This document shows positions 1 through 7,436 of a stretch of DNA of 14,262 nucleotides, in pieces. Position 1 is the stretch's first letter. Each line of letters starts with the position of its first letter. The stretch spans positions 1 to 14,262 of the forward strand of contig DQHT01000039.1 in NCBI GenBank assembly GCA_003531115.1. Reading direction: 5' to 3'. Source of the stretch: Bacteroidota bacterium (GTDB lineage Bacteria > Bacteroidota > Bacteroidia > UBA8524). The notes beneath the pieces are model-generated. The model made no database searches. It saw only the letters and a list, made by a program, of their open reading frames with translations, and was not told the DNA's origin. The position numbers and the translations under genes were made by a program.

Positions 1-3000
1 CTGCTGTCTACCGTTACCTGTACATTCTGGTCGTAATTATCCGTTACCGCAGATCCTGGCTCGTTGATGTTCGTTTTTACTTCCACCACCAATGGGTTAT
101 CTCCCAACAGGATCAGTACCGGTGCGATATCATCTACCACATTCACCTCTCTGGCTACTGAGTCCTTATTGCCCGATGCGTCTTCTACCGTGTACCAGTA
201 GGAATAGGTGCCCAATACGTTCAGGTCAATATTATCGCCGAACATCATCTGGCCGGTCAGGTCTTGCAGGTAATAGTCTTCTGCCGTTGCACCGTCATCC
301 GTATAACTTGTGCCTACCGTTACGTTCACACTGGCTGGTCCGTTTAAGGTGATCACCGGGGCCGTTACATCCGGCGTTACAATGACAATACGTGTTACTT
401 CCGTAGCCGCATTGCCATCCATATCGCTCACATTATAGCGAACCACATAAGTGCCCACTACCGTGCTATCTACCGGATTGCTTGTGATCATGATACCCGT
501 AAGATCCCCGTCTACATTATCCATAGCCGTAGCTCCTGCATCCAGGTATTGATAGCCTTTTTCTACCCATACCGTATCCTGGCCTTTTTTGGTGATAACA
601 GGGGCCTGCTTGTCGATGATGACCTGTATCGGATAATCTTCAAACTCTCCCGTTGGGTTGATACCACATGGTTTGTTTGCATCCTGGTCGTAGCTTACTC
701 CTACTCTTAATGTTGTGAACCCGATCGTAGCCGTATTTGGAACGACAAAAGTGCTTGTATAGCTCTGTGACTGGGAGGATGACTCTGTAGCTACCTCTTC
801 TCCCGTATCATCAAAATCTCCGTCGTTGTTCCAGTCTATCCATACCTTACGGTTTAATGGGTCGGTGGTGCTCTGACGTTCGATGCGGATCGTGATGCTG
901 TCTCTCAAGGCCACTACCTCCGGGGTAAAGTCGTTCAGGTAGCTTGTGTATTTCGCTGCTCCTGTCGCACTGTAGTTGTCAATGCCTCCGAACTTAACCC
1001 GGCTGATGGCCACATCCGTACTGATATTGCCCACTACCGGTGCGCAGTAGTCGAACACTTCAATATAGTCAACCCGTGTCAGGCTGTCTGACCCTACCGA
1101 GTTTGTAACTTTGAGTTTTACCGTATACTTCCCACTTTTGATAAAGGCTACTTTTAACTCCTGTCCGTTATCCGGACTTAGCATATTCGTCGTAGCTGCC
1201 GGGGTGATCGTCCACTTCCAGCTTGTTCCGCCCTGGAAGCTGCTGTCTTTTAAAGTTACCGTTGACAATACCGGAACTTTCGTGCGGTCGGCATAAAAGC
1301 CCACAACAGGTGCGCTCGTTGGTGCTATAACCTGGATGTTTTTAATAATATCATCCGTGCCTCCGCAGTTGTTTACCGTAAGCTGTACCGGATAGGTGCC
1401 TGCTGTGCTCCATGAATAACGGTCTGTTTCATCGTTGCCGCCATCCAATCCTGCCTGTTGGAAGGGAGGATCAAAATCCCAGGCATAGTTCAGGGCTGCT
1501 CCCGTGCTGCTGCTGCTAAAGGTCACCACCTGATCGATAAATACCGTGTCCTGGGTAGTAAAGTCGGCCGTTGGTACCGGAACATTCTGTGCCGGGGTTG
1601 ATGTCCAATAGCCCGTAAAGCCTGCTGTTTGTCCTGCAGGACTTGTTCTCCACTCCAAATACATCTTGCCGCTTGAAGCAACCAGTCCACCTGCTCCTCC
1701 CGGGATATTTGAGTTAGAATTGAAGGTCCCCAAAAGGGTACCTGTATTGTCGCTGCCATCATAAACTTTTAGCTCATCATCGGCATCCGACAGGTTCCAT
1801 TGGGTAAAGCGTAAAGTCACCTCGCTGGCACAAGGGTGGATCAAAAAGCTGCAATTGCTGTTCGCTGAATAATTGCTGCCAGCTCCTCCATCATCCGTAA
1901 TGCGGCCCGCTGCCATCGTGCTCTCCGTATTGTAGCACATTTGCGCATCTTCGTTTACGCTGATATACGCTGTCTTACAAAGGGTACTGCCCTGACCCAA
2001 GCCGTTCCAAGTCTGAAGGCAGATCTCATATACCCCAGGATTCAAGAAAAATACTGTTGGGTTGCTCGCATAGGCATCGCTGAATACAGCATCCGAAGCA
2101 GGAGAAGCTGTCCACTCCCACTGGGTGGGGCCAAAATCAGACAGGTCGCTCAACACACTACCTTCTAAAACATCTACAACAAGTTTGCTGGCTGTAAAGT
2201 CCGTTACCGGCGTGCTCGTTGGGTTCACAACATCTACCATGATGCTGTCGCGGTCGCTGCCTGAACAACTTCTGGCTCTCAGCTTTACCTCATAGGTGCC
2301 CGTGGCGCTGAAGGTCTTTACAAAGTCGAGCGTATTGCTCTGAAGGATATCATCCACATACCAGGTATAATCCCACAATACGCCCGCTACCGGTTGGTAG
2401 GTCGAAAAGAAGGTTGTAGGAGAGTTAATATATATGGTGTCGGCACCCGCTATTCCAGCTGTTGGCGATGGATTTACATACTCCGATTCATCTGCTCCCA
2501 GCGTAGGGGCGATCTCGCAGCGTAAATCTCCGTCTATATCATAGACAATGCCCATATTGGCTCCGCGAAGAGCCGGTATGCTCTGGTCGATATGAAGATC
2601 TGTATTGCTCGTGAAGTTAGGATCCTGAGAAGCACTATGCTCCTCGAAACCGAATAAAACCTGATCGGCCTGGTAGCTTGCGAAATCGTTGTACAGGGTC
2701 CCCCCCATATTGATCATTGTTCCCGTGCCGAGCGACTGATAATTATTGTAATCCATCGAGTCAAAGCCGCAAGTGGCATACATTGAATAGGAGCTTGCCG
2801 ATGTCCGGTAATTCCGTATCTGATTATTGTACATCACCACATCCGATCCACCCGTGAAGTAGAGGGTATAATTAGAACTCGTATTGACGGAATTATTGAT
2901 AAAGTTGAATTTACCGGCCCCTGAAGCATATACCCCATAATCGGCTGTGCTGGAAATCATGTTGTTGTGAATTTCAGTCGGCAGGTTCGGATCATAATAG

Positions 3001-4658
3001 GAAGCCGAATTCAGACTACTCATATAAAGCGCATAATCACCTGAAATGATCGTGTTGTTGGTAAAACGAACATTCGCCATGTATACCGTATAAAGGCCAT
3101 CAGCGTTTGTCTGGTTTCTTGTATTTTCAATGTAACAGTTGTCGATGGTGAGGCGGCTATTGTAGTAGGCATAAATTCCATAGTAATAAAAGGCCTCAAC
3201 CCGCGTGTTCGTGATCTTATTTTCAAGAACGGCCAGGGAGGTACTTGCCCCGTTTAAACGGATACCATAGTACCCACCTGTAACATTTACACTATCAATA
3301 TGATTGTAATTGCCATTATTGCCATATCCGGTAGCGGAGGTTTTAGAAGAGGAAAAAGCGATACCTGTTACTGCGGTTCCTGTTGCCGTGGTATTCACTT
3401 CCACGTTTACATTTCTGAATGCATTGGAGTCGGCCTGATTGGTAAACATCACCCCGATGCCATTGGTGGTGCCGGTGCCACGAATGGTCATGTCCCTGAA
3501 TTCGACAAAATCGGCTCCATCCAGCATTACCGTGACAAAATCGGCCGTACTGGTTCCCGCATTGCTCAGGATAGTACTTCCTTTTCCTGCTCCGACAAAA
3601 CGTACCGTATTTATGGAAGAGGAACCAACGATCCGGTTGATCTGAATTCTTTCGTTATACGTACCGGCCGCAACCATGAATTCAACAGCCTGACATACTC
3701 CTGCAGCGTTCAGATCGGCCACAGCACTACTAAAATCCGGATAATCAGCTCCGGTACCCCCTATCGTGTAGGTACCGTGTAAGCCGGGTTTTAGTCCTAT
3801 TAATAAGGTATCGTTCTCATTGATGGTATCGTTGACACCATTAGGCTCTGAAGTCCATACTTTGATCCATTTGGTCACCCCGTCAGGAAAGCTTAAGGTA
3901 CCCAGTGTAATTTGCGCTTCACTGGGACCGGCTCCATTGTTGGTATCCAGCATATTTTTGTAATGGATAAGGGATTGCAGGGTATCGTTGATGGACCAGT
4001 TCACTTTAACTGAATCGATCTGGTTGAGACCAAAATTTTTGATGGTAACTTTAACCGGATAAGTCCCCGCACAAAAGGCATACGGTTCATCGAGGCTCAC
4101 TACGCCGGCATTGTCGTTACTCAGGTTTGCCTCCCAGATCACAATTTCACGAAAACTCGGATTGCTGGTTTGTCCGGCACCGGTCATTTGAAAAGACGTG
4201 AGGCGCATTCTTTTAGCTGTCACGGGAGAAAATGAATACGATTGAACGCAAACACCCGCTCCACCACTTATCTGTGCCGCGTTAACCCATGAACTGGTGG
4301 AAAAATCATAGACCTGAATGAGTCCTCCTGTAAGGTAACGACGATCCGTATAGCCATTATGGATATCAATTTTGTCGAAAGTCCGGGCTGTTGCCCATTC
4401 CCATTCAATCCAGTTATCACCCGGATTACTGCTCGGTGGATTAGAGGTGGAAATCCATACATCCTGAGTTCCACAGTTTCCATAATCGAGATCATTAAAA
4501 TCCGATATGACTCCGGTACTCACATTGCTCGCGGAAATGGATGTTACCAATGGAGCCAGATTTACCTGGGCCTGTCCTTTTTGGGTAAAAGAAACGAGCA
4601 GAATTGCAGCAGCGATCACAATTTGACGAAGATCCCTGCGGGTGTATGCGTTTTTCAT
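1..4658 (-). CDS. Giant secreted multidomain surface protein (3' end outside window)
   Basis: I read this minus-strand frame codon by codon from the ATG at 4656-4658 and met no stop up to the window edge, so at least 1552 residues are encoded. Domains: signal peptide about 1-30 (cleavage near KGQA); F5/8C-like galactose-binding fold 32-177; CARDB-like domain 180-290; right-handed beta-helix 293-724, starting GTYTIGGTGADYPDF and closing with DIDGDLR (707-713) and GADE (721-724); PKD-like domains 730-812 and 813-901; CUB 906-1020; PKD-like domains 1027-1112 and 1113-1202; GEVED 1203-1347 (WIDWNNDGDFDDTGEEV, GEFEDY); DUF5011-like Ig repeats from 1349, 1430 and 1509. This is a typical exported Bacteroidota adhesin-like architecture. 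A C-terminal T9SS sorting domain is expected beyond the window, by inference. No catalytic site was recognised in the part seen. The role is probably carbohydrate or protein binding at the cell surface or in the matrix. It is transcribed divergently from the hydrolase gene. Confidence 0.9.
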   Translation of the reverse strand, partial: MKNAYTRRDLRQIVIAAAILLVSFTQKGQAQVNLAPLVTSISASNVSTGVISDFNDLDYGNCGTQDVWISTSNPPSSNPGDNWIEWEWATARTFDKIDIHNGYTDRRYLTGGLIQVYDFSTSSWVNAAQISGGAGVCVQSYSFSPVTAKRMRLTSFQMTGAGQTSNPSFREIVIWEANLSNDNAGVVSLDEPYAFCAGTYPVKVTIKNFGLNQIDSVKVNWSINDTLQSLIHYKNMLDTNNGAGPSEAQITLGTLSFPDGVTKWIKVWTSEPNGVNDTINENDTLLIGLKPGLHGTYTIGGTGADYPDFSSAVADLNAAGVCQAVEFMVAAGTYNERIQINRIVGSSSINTVRFVGAGKGSTILSNAGTSTADFVTVMLDGADFVEFRDMTIRGTGTTNGIGVMFTNQADSNAFRNVNVEVNTTATGTAVTGIAFSSSKTSATGYGNNGNYNHIDSVNVTGGYYGIRLNGASTSLAVLENKITNTRVEAFYYYGIYAYYNSRLTIDNCYIENTRNQTNADGLYTVYMANVRFTNNTIISGDYALYMSSLNSASYYDPNLPTEIHNNMISSTADYGVYASGAGKFNFINNSVNTSSNYTLYFTGGSDVVMYNNQIRNYRTSASSYSMYATCGFDSMDYNNYQSLGTGTMINMGGTLYNDFASYQADQVLFGFEEHSASQDPNFTSNTDLHIDQSIPALRGANMGIVYDIDGDLRCEIAPTLGADESEYVNPSPTAGIAGADTIYINSPTTFFSTYQPVAGVLWDYTWYVDDILQSNTLDFVKTFSATGTYEVKLRARSCSGSDRDSIMVDVVNPTSTPVTDFTASKLVVDVLEGSVLSDLSDFGPTQWEWTASPASDAVFSDAYASNPTVFFLNPGVYEICLQTWNGLGQGSTLCKTAYISVNEDAQMCYNTESTMAAGRITDDGGAGSNYSANSNCSFLIHPCASEVTLRFTQWNLSDADDELKVYDGSDNTGTLLGTFNSNSNIPGGAGGLVASSGKMYLEWRTSPAGQTAGFTGYWTSTPAQNVPVPTADFTTQDTVFIDQVVTFSSSSTGAALNYAWDFDPPFQQAGLDGGNDETDRYSWSTAGTYPVQLTVNNCGGTDDIIKNIQVIAPTSAPVVGFYADRTKVPVLSTVTLKDSSFQGGTSWKWTITPAATTNMLSPDNGQELKVAFIKSGKYTVKLKVTNSVGSDSLTRVDYIEVFDYCAPVVGNISTDVAISRVKFGGIDNYSATGAAKYTSYLNDFTPEVVALRDSITIRIERQSTTDPLNRKVWIDWNNDGDFDDTGEEVATESSSQSQSYTSTFVVPNTATIGFTTLRVGVSYDQDANKPCGINPTGEFEDYPIQVIIDKQAPVITKKGQDTVWVEKGYQYLDAGATAMDNVDGDLTGIMITSNPVDSTVVGTYVVRYNVSDMDGNAATEVTRIVIVTPDVTAPVITLNGPASVNVTVGTSYTDDGATAEDYYLQDLTGQMMFGDNIDLNVLGTYSYWYTVEDASGNKDSVAREVNVVDDIAPVLILLGDNPLVVEVKTNINEPGSAVTDNYDQNVQVTVDS
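3..614 (-). repeat. Tandem Ig-like (DUF5011/HYR-type) repeats of the giant protein
   Basis: Three repeats of about 80 residues begin at residues 1349, 1430 and 1509. The first two start A-P-V-I-T and the third A-P-V-L-I. A central D-x-G-A-T-A-x-D segment is seen in the first two, and a G-T-Y-x-x-x-Y-x-V-x-D-x-x-G-N end closes them (VVGTYVVRYNVSDMDGN and NVLGTYSYWYTVEDASGN). The third repeat is cut by the window edge. These repeats usually act as rigid spacers in surface proteins. They are diverged in sequence, so the array is old rather than a recent DNA duplication. Confidence 0.75.
612..1052 (-). other. GEVED domain of the giant protein
   Basis: Residues about 1203-1347. The sequence runs YCAP, then ISRVKFGGIDN, then VWIDWNNDGDFDDTGEEV, and ends with CGINPTGEFEDYPI. 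This is the signature of the GEVED domain found in Bacteroidota secreted proteins, with GEFEDY in place of the eponymous GEVEDY. The Asp/Asn-rich WNNDGDFDD loop resembles a calcium site. Three Ig-like repeats follow it at once. Confidence 0.8.
1599..1943 (-). other. CUB domain of the giant protein
   Basis: Residues about 906-1020. The pattern MCYNTES, GRITDDGGAGSNYSANSNCSF, then EVTLRFTQWNLSDADDELKVYDG and GFTGYW matches the CUB fold: a G-x-I-x-D-x-G-G start, a Y-x-x-N-x-x-C centre, an acidic D-x-L-x-V-Y-D-G calcium-type strand and a final G-F-x-x-x-Y/W. CUB domains occur in many Bacteroidota secreted proteases and adhesins. Here the domain sits between two PKD pairs. Confidence 0.8.
2487..3782 (-). 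other. Right-handed parallel beta-helix domain of the giant protein
   Basis: Residues 293-724 of the giant protein. The stretch is rich in Asn, Tyr, Ser and Gly with recurring short strands such as NHIDSVNVTGGYYGIRLNG, NCYIENTRNQT, VRFTNNTIISG and IHNNMISSTADYGVYASG. These are the PbH1-type coils seen in pectate-lyase-like folds. It closes with DIDGDLR followed by GADE, a signature common at the end of such helices in Bacteroidota surface proteins. Many of these helices bind or cleave polysaccharides, but I could not identify a catalytic Asp/Lys set, so a binding or scaffold role is equally possible. Confidence 0.8.
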
Positions 4659-4788
4659 AGTACTCTATGTTTGGTCAGAACTTTAGACTGATATCCATAA
4701 AAGGGATACTGTCACCAAAGACAAACGCACGCATTTTCCTATGCAGACAAACAAAAAAAAATCGGGAACGTATTCGTACTCTGGCTTT

Positions 4789-4796
4789 CAAATGTA
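4789..4796 (-). promoter_or_regulatory. Candidate -7 element (TACATTTG) for the giant-protein gene
   Basis: On the minus strand this octamer reads TACATTTG, a full match to the Bacteroidota primary-sigma -7 consensus TAnnTTTG. It would start transcription near 4783 and give a 5' leader of about 125 nt with a T9 run. No clear -33 TTTG is seen about 19-21 bp upstream, so the assignment is tentative. Confidence 0.4.
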
Positions 4797-4822
4797 AAAA
4801 TAATATTGAATAAAATAGGTAA

Positions 4823-4834
4823 TTAATCGATTAA
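4823..4834. promoter_or_regulatory. 12-bp perfect palindrome TTAATCGATTAA (possible operator)
   Basis: TTAATCGATTAA is its own reverse complement. It lies in the divergent intergenic region, 26 bp upstream of the candidate -7 element of the giant gene, so just beyond its -33 position. It lies about 125 bp upstream of the hydrolase start. A dimeric regulator could bind here, but in AT-rich DNA such a palindrome can also arise by chance. Confidence 0.25.
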
Positions 4835-4958
4835 CGACCATCAAGCACTAGTAACTCCGAAATTTACCCTACTCAATGTGTGGATATTTATTAATTTTTA
4901 TGATTATATACACCTAGTTGTGCTAATTTTACCAGTCAAATATTCAAAATCAGGGAGT

Positions 4959-5990
4959 ATGCCAAAGGTCTGTTTTTCTATCATCGGCTCCGTGTTCATC
5001 GTCCTTTCCGGGTTCGCCTACACGGGTTGTAAGCCTTCTGCGAACAAGCATACGCTTCGTGATAAAAAAGGACAACAGGATTCAGGTTTTGCTCCTCGCC
5101 ATTTTTTGTTGAAAACGGACTATTCTGCAGTAACCGCCACCCAAATTCAAAAAGACGGGGTCCTTAGGCTGCAAAACCAGATTGATTCTCTGTGCCGTTA
5201 TTATCTGAATAATGACAGTATATCAGGTATCTCTGTAGCCTATACCGATCTGCGATCCAATACAGGATTCACCCTGTACCCTCAGAAACGCTTTGTTCCC
5301 GCCTCCCTGCTTAAATTACCCATCCTGGTCGCCGCTTTTAAACTTGAGGAAGAAAAGCCGGGATCACTGAGTACCAGCATACCTGTTTATGAGGTACTGA
5401 ATGATGTTATAGACAGAAATCTTGAGGAAAGCGAAACATTTCCTTTTCAGGCAAACAGGCAATATACCCTGAGGGAACTGGTTCAGATCATGATCAGCCA
5501 TTCTGATAACCGGGCAACGCTAAGTGTGATGGAATTTCTTAACAAGCAATCTCCCGGCATTGTCGAACGCGTAGAAGCCGATCTTGAAGCAAGCATTCCT
5601 ACAGGGGTCGACAACAATGCTGAAATCGTATACATCGGCCACTTTGCAAGCATGTTAAATGCTTTGTATTCCTGCGATTACCTGAGCCCCCTGCATTCGG
5701 CTGCCGCCCTGGAGATCTTGTGCATGAGCAGGTACCAGCGCGGGTTTCGAAAAAGCATTCCTGAGCACATACGTATTGCTCATAAATTCGGAGTGCGTTT
5801 TAATGTTTCCGAATTAAATCCGCTATTCCCGGTTCAATTGCATGAAGTAGCGCTGATCTACCATCCCTCAAATCCATTCATTCTTTCTGTAATGACCAAA
5901 GGCAGCCATGTAGAACCCCTTCGGGCGGCACTCCGCGAGATCGCGGCAACATGTTATAATGAGATCGATGTTTTATCGAATAGGCATTAA
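4959..5990 (+). CDS. Lipoprotein serine hydrolase, class A beta-lactamase / PBP-like fold
   Basis: I prefer the ATG at 4959 (343 aa) because it opens directly with a lipoprotein signal peptide, MPKVCFSIIGSVFIVL, and a lipobox YTGC with Cys24. Starting at 4878 would add 27 residues in front of it. The active-site motifs S116-LL-K119 (in PASLLKLP) and S182-D183-N184 (in SHSDNRAT) are clear. The third motif reads H275-K276-F277-G278 where KTG is usual, and I see no ExxLN omega-loop motif; E222 lies near the expected spacing but without the LN context. This argues against an efficient class A beta-lactamase. A periplasm-facing lipid-anchored transpeptidase-like or carboxypeptidase-like enzyme, or a substrate-binding relative, is more likely. 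It converges on ftsZ across a shared terminator and is divergent from the giant gene. The exact substrate is unknown. Confidence 0.85.
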   Translation: MPKVCFSIIGSVFIVLSGFAYTGCKPSANKHTLRDKKGQQDSGFAPRHFLLKTDYSAVTATQIQKDGVLRLQNQIDSLCRYYLNNDSISGISVAYTDLRSNTGFTLYPQKRFVPASLLKLPILVAAFKLEEEKPGSLSTSIPVYEVLNDVIDRNLEESETFPFQANRQYTLRELVQIMISHSDNRATLSVMEFLNKQSPGIVERVEADLEASIPTGVDNNAEIVYIGHFASMLNALYSCDYLSPLHSAAALEILCMSRYQRGFRKSIPEHIRIAHKFGVRFNVSELNPLFPVQLHEVALIYHPSNPFILSVMTKGSHVEPLRAALREIAATCYNEIDVLSNRH

Positions 5991-5992
5991 AA

Positions 5993-6022
5993 AAAATCCC
6001 GCGATTTACACCGCGGGATTTT
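5993..6022. terminator. Bidirectional intrinsic terminator between the hydrolase gene and ftsZ
   Basis: AAAATCCCGCG (5993-6003) and CGCGGGATTTT (6012-6022) form a perfect 11-bp stem with an 8-nt loop. It starts 3 bp after the hydrolase stop and 20 bp beyond the ftsZ stop. Read on the minus strand, the stem runs into eight T residues (5989-5996), an excellent end for the dcw operon. On the plus strand it is followed by only four T residues, so termination of the hydrolase transcript may be weaker. Confidence 0.9.
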
Positions 6023-6042
6023 ACCAAGACAAACCATCAAAC

Positions 6043-7422
6043 TCAATCTACATTGTCATGTAGAAAGCTGTTGTTCTTTCTGATTTCGGGGCGTTTTTCC
6101 TCGTCTTCAAAAAGGGAGTATTTTGAAATATTCTGTTCGGAAGATGGTTTAACCTCTTCAATATTCACTTTTCGGCGCTGGTAAGCGGGCTGATCGTGCA
6201 ATTCATCCACCCCGTTCGGAGCGGTATAGGCTGTGTTCAAATTCCGTAATTGCTGCATTCTTTCTTTAATGCGACGAATACGTTCTGATTCCATCTCCTC
6301 TTCGGATACCGGCTCGGGTTGTTTTGTTTCGTCTTTGGCACTCAGGGTCTCCGCACCGTCAAAAAGGTCCCGGCTTTCTTTGATCTCTTCCTGCACCGGC
6401 TCAAGGGTCCCAACAATTTTATGGTTGTTTTCGCGGAAGGTATTCTCGCGTGATTCAAAGCCCGTAGCAATGATGGTCACCGAAAGTTTTTTACCCAGAC
6501 TGTCGTCTTTGCAATAGCCCCATTTCAGGTTAGCTGTGCGCCCGGCCTGTTCCTGGAAAAACTCGTTCACCCTGGCTGCCTCTTCCATCAGGATCTCCTC
6601 GGTGCCGTAGGTGATGTTGAGCAGGATGTTTTTCGCGCCACGGATCTGGTTCTCGTCGAGCAAAGGCGATTCAAGTGCCTGTTGTGCGGCTTTAATGGCG
6701 CGATCGGCTCCTTCTGCAACTCCATTGCCCATAATGGCAACGCCGGAGTCGGTCATGGCGGTTTTTACATCGGCGAAATCCACGTTCATAATTCCTTTGA
6801 GCGTGATTATTTCAGCGATGCCTTTGGCGGCTATGGTCAACACGTTATCGGCATTACTGAATGCGTTGCTCAGCGATAAATTTCCATACATGTCTTTCAA
6901 CTTGTCGTTGGAAATGATCAATATAGCATCCACACAGGCGCGGATCTCTTCCAGACCCTGCAGGGCTTGTTCAATACGTTTATTGCCTTCAAAAGCGAAA
7001 GGAGTCGTAACAATTGCCACGGTAAGTATGCCCAATTCCTTAGCGGTTTTGGCCACCACGGGAGCTGCACCTGTACCGGTTCCTCCACCGAGTCCGGCTG
7101 TTACAAAGAGCATTTTTGTATTCACTCCCAGTCGGTCGATAATATCTTCTATACTTTCCAAAGCAGCTTTTCTGCCGATCTCAGGTTCAGAACCGGCACC
7201 TAAACCTTCAGTTAGGGTATTGCCTATGGCTATTTTATTCGGAACCGGACTCAATTCCAAAGCCTGGGAGTCGGTATTGCAAACGAAAAAATCCACACCC
7301 GCAATCCCTTGCCGGAACATATGGTTAACCGCATTGCTGCCTCCGCCGCCCACTCCGATCACTTTAATGATCGAGCTGCGGTCTTTGGGAAGGTCCACAA
7401 TAAATTTTGGTTCTCTATTCAT
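6043..7422 (-). CDS. ftsZ: Cell division GTPase FtsZ
   Basis: FtsZ is the tubulin homologue that polymerises on GTP into the cytoplasmic Z ring and recruits the divisome. The protein has 459 residues. Visible motifs are the N-terminal GVGGGGSNAVNHM loop (23-35), the tubulin signature GGGTGTGAAP (112-121) and the T7 catalytic loop with N213, D215 and D218 in NVDFADVK. The conserved core ends near residue 320. A charged linker then leads to PAYQRRKVNI (412-421) and the terminus NNSFLHDNVD (450-459), which is the Bacteroidota form of the tail. The classical IPAFLRR-type tail peptide is absent. It is the last gene of the cluster, 14 bp after ftsA, with its own strong ribosome binding site and a terminator 20 bp downstream. 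Nothing suggests damage. Confidence 0.98.
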   Translation of the reverse strand: MNREPKFIVDLPKDRSSIIKVIGVGGGGSNAVNHMFRQGIAGVDFFVCNTDSQALELSPVPNKIAIGNTLTEGLGAGSEPEIGRKAALESIEDIIDRLGVNTKMLFVTAGLGGGTGTGAAPVVAKTAKELGILTVAIVTTPFAFEGNKRIEQALQGLEEIRACVDAILIISNDKLKDMYGNLSLSNAFSNADNVLTIAAKGIAEIITLKGIMNVDFADVKTAMTDSGVAIMGNGVAEGADRAIKAAQQALESPLLDENQIRGAKNILLNITYGTEEILMEEAARVNEFFQEQAGRTANLKWGYCKDDSLGKKLSVTIIATGFESRENTFRENNHKIVGTLEPVQEEIKESRDLFDGAETLSAKDETKQPEPVSEEEMESERIRRIKERMQQLRNLNTAYTAPNGVDELHDQPAYQRRKVNIEEVKPSSEQNISKYSLFEDEEKRPEIRKNNSFLHDNVD

Positions 7423-7428
7423 GATAAA

Positions 7429-7435
7429 CTCCTTT
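7429..7435 (-). promoter_or_regulatory. Shine-Dalgarno sequence of ftsZ
   Basis: The minus strand reads AAAGGAG, then six bases (TTTATC), then the ftsZ ATG. This near-ideal site fills the short gap after the ftsA stop codon (7437-7439). It is notable because Bacteroidota genes usually lack such sites. Confidence 0.75.
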
Positions 7436-7436
7436 C

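Larger units (their letters stand above)
4659..4958. other. Divergent intergenic region
   Basis: About 300 bp separate the giant-protein gene and the lipoprotein hydrolase gene, which point away from each other. The region is AT-rich and stop-laden. It holds an A9 tract near 4752-4760 (T9 in the giant gene's leader), a good -7 element for the giant gene and a 12-bp palindrome. I saw no small gene or structured RNA in it. Confidence 0.6.

Noticed and set aside
1505..1516. Short GCT triplet run
   Set aside because: Four Ser codons on the minus strand in a PKD domain; too short to be a meaningful phase-variable repeat, and a triplet change would not shift the frame.
3505..3544. Repeated GACAAAATCGGC 28 bp apart in the giant gene
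   Set aside because: It encodes two similar coils (ADFV and ADFV) of the beta-helix. It is explained by protein repetition and shows no regular spacing of an array.
3300..3782. 160-codon plus-strand frame inside the giant gene
   Set aside because: The opposite strand encodes a coherent beta-helix with signature motifs, so this is a shadow. The same holds for the other short frames between 92 and 4691.
4666..4673. TATGTTTG, a perfect -7 consensus on the plus strand, as promoter of the hydrolase gene
   Set aside because: It is almost 290 bp from the start codon, has no -33 partner, and lies just outside the start codon of the opposite gene. An octamer with two free positions is easily found by chance.
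4878..4958. 27-codon upstream extension of the hydrolase gene
   Set aside because: It would place extra residues before a complete lipoprotein signal peptide. The ATG at 4959 gives a normal start for a lipobox protein.
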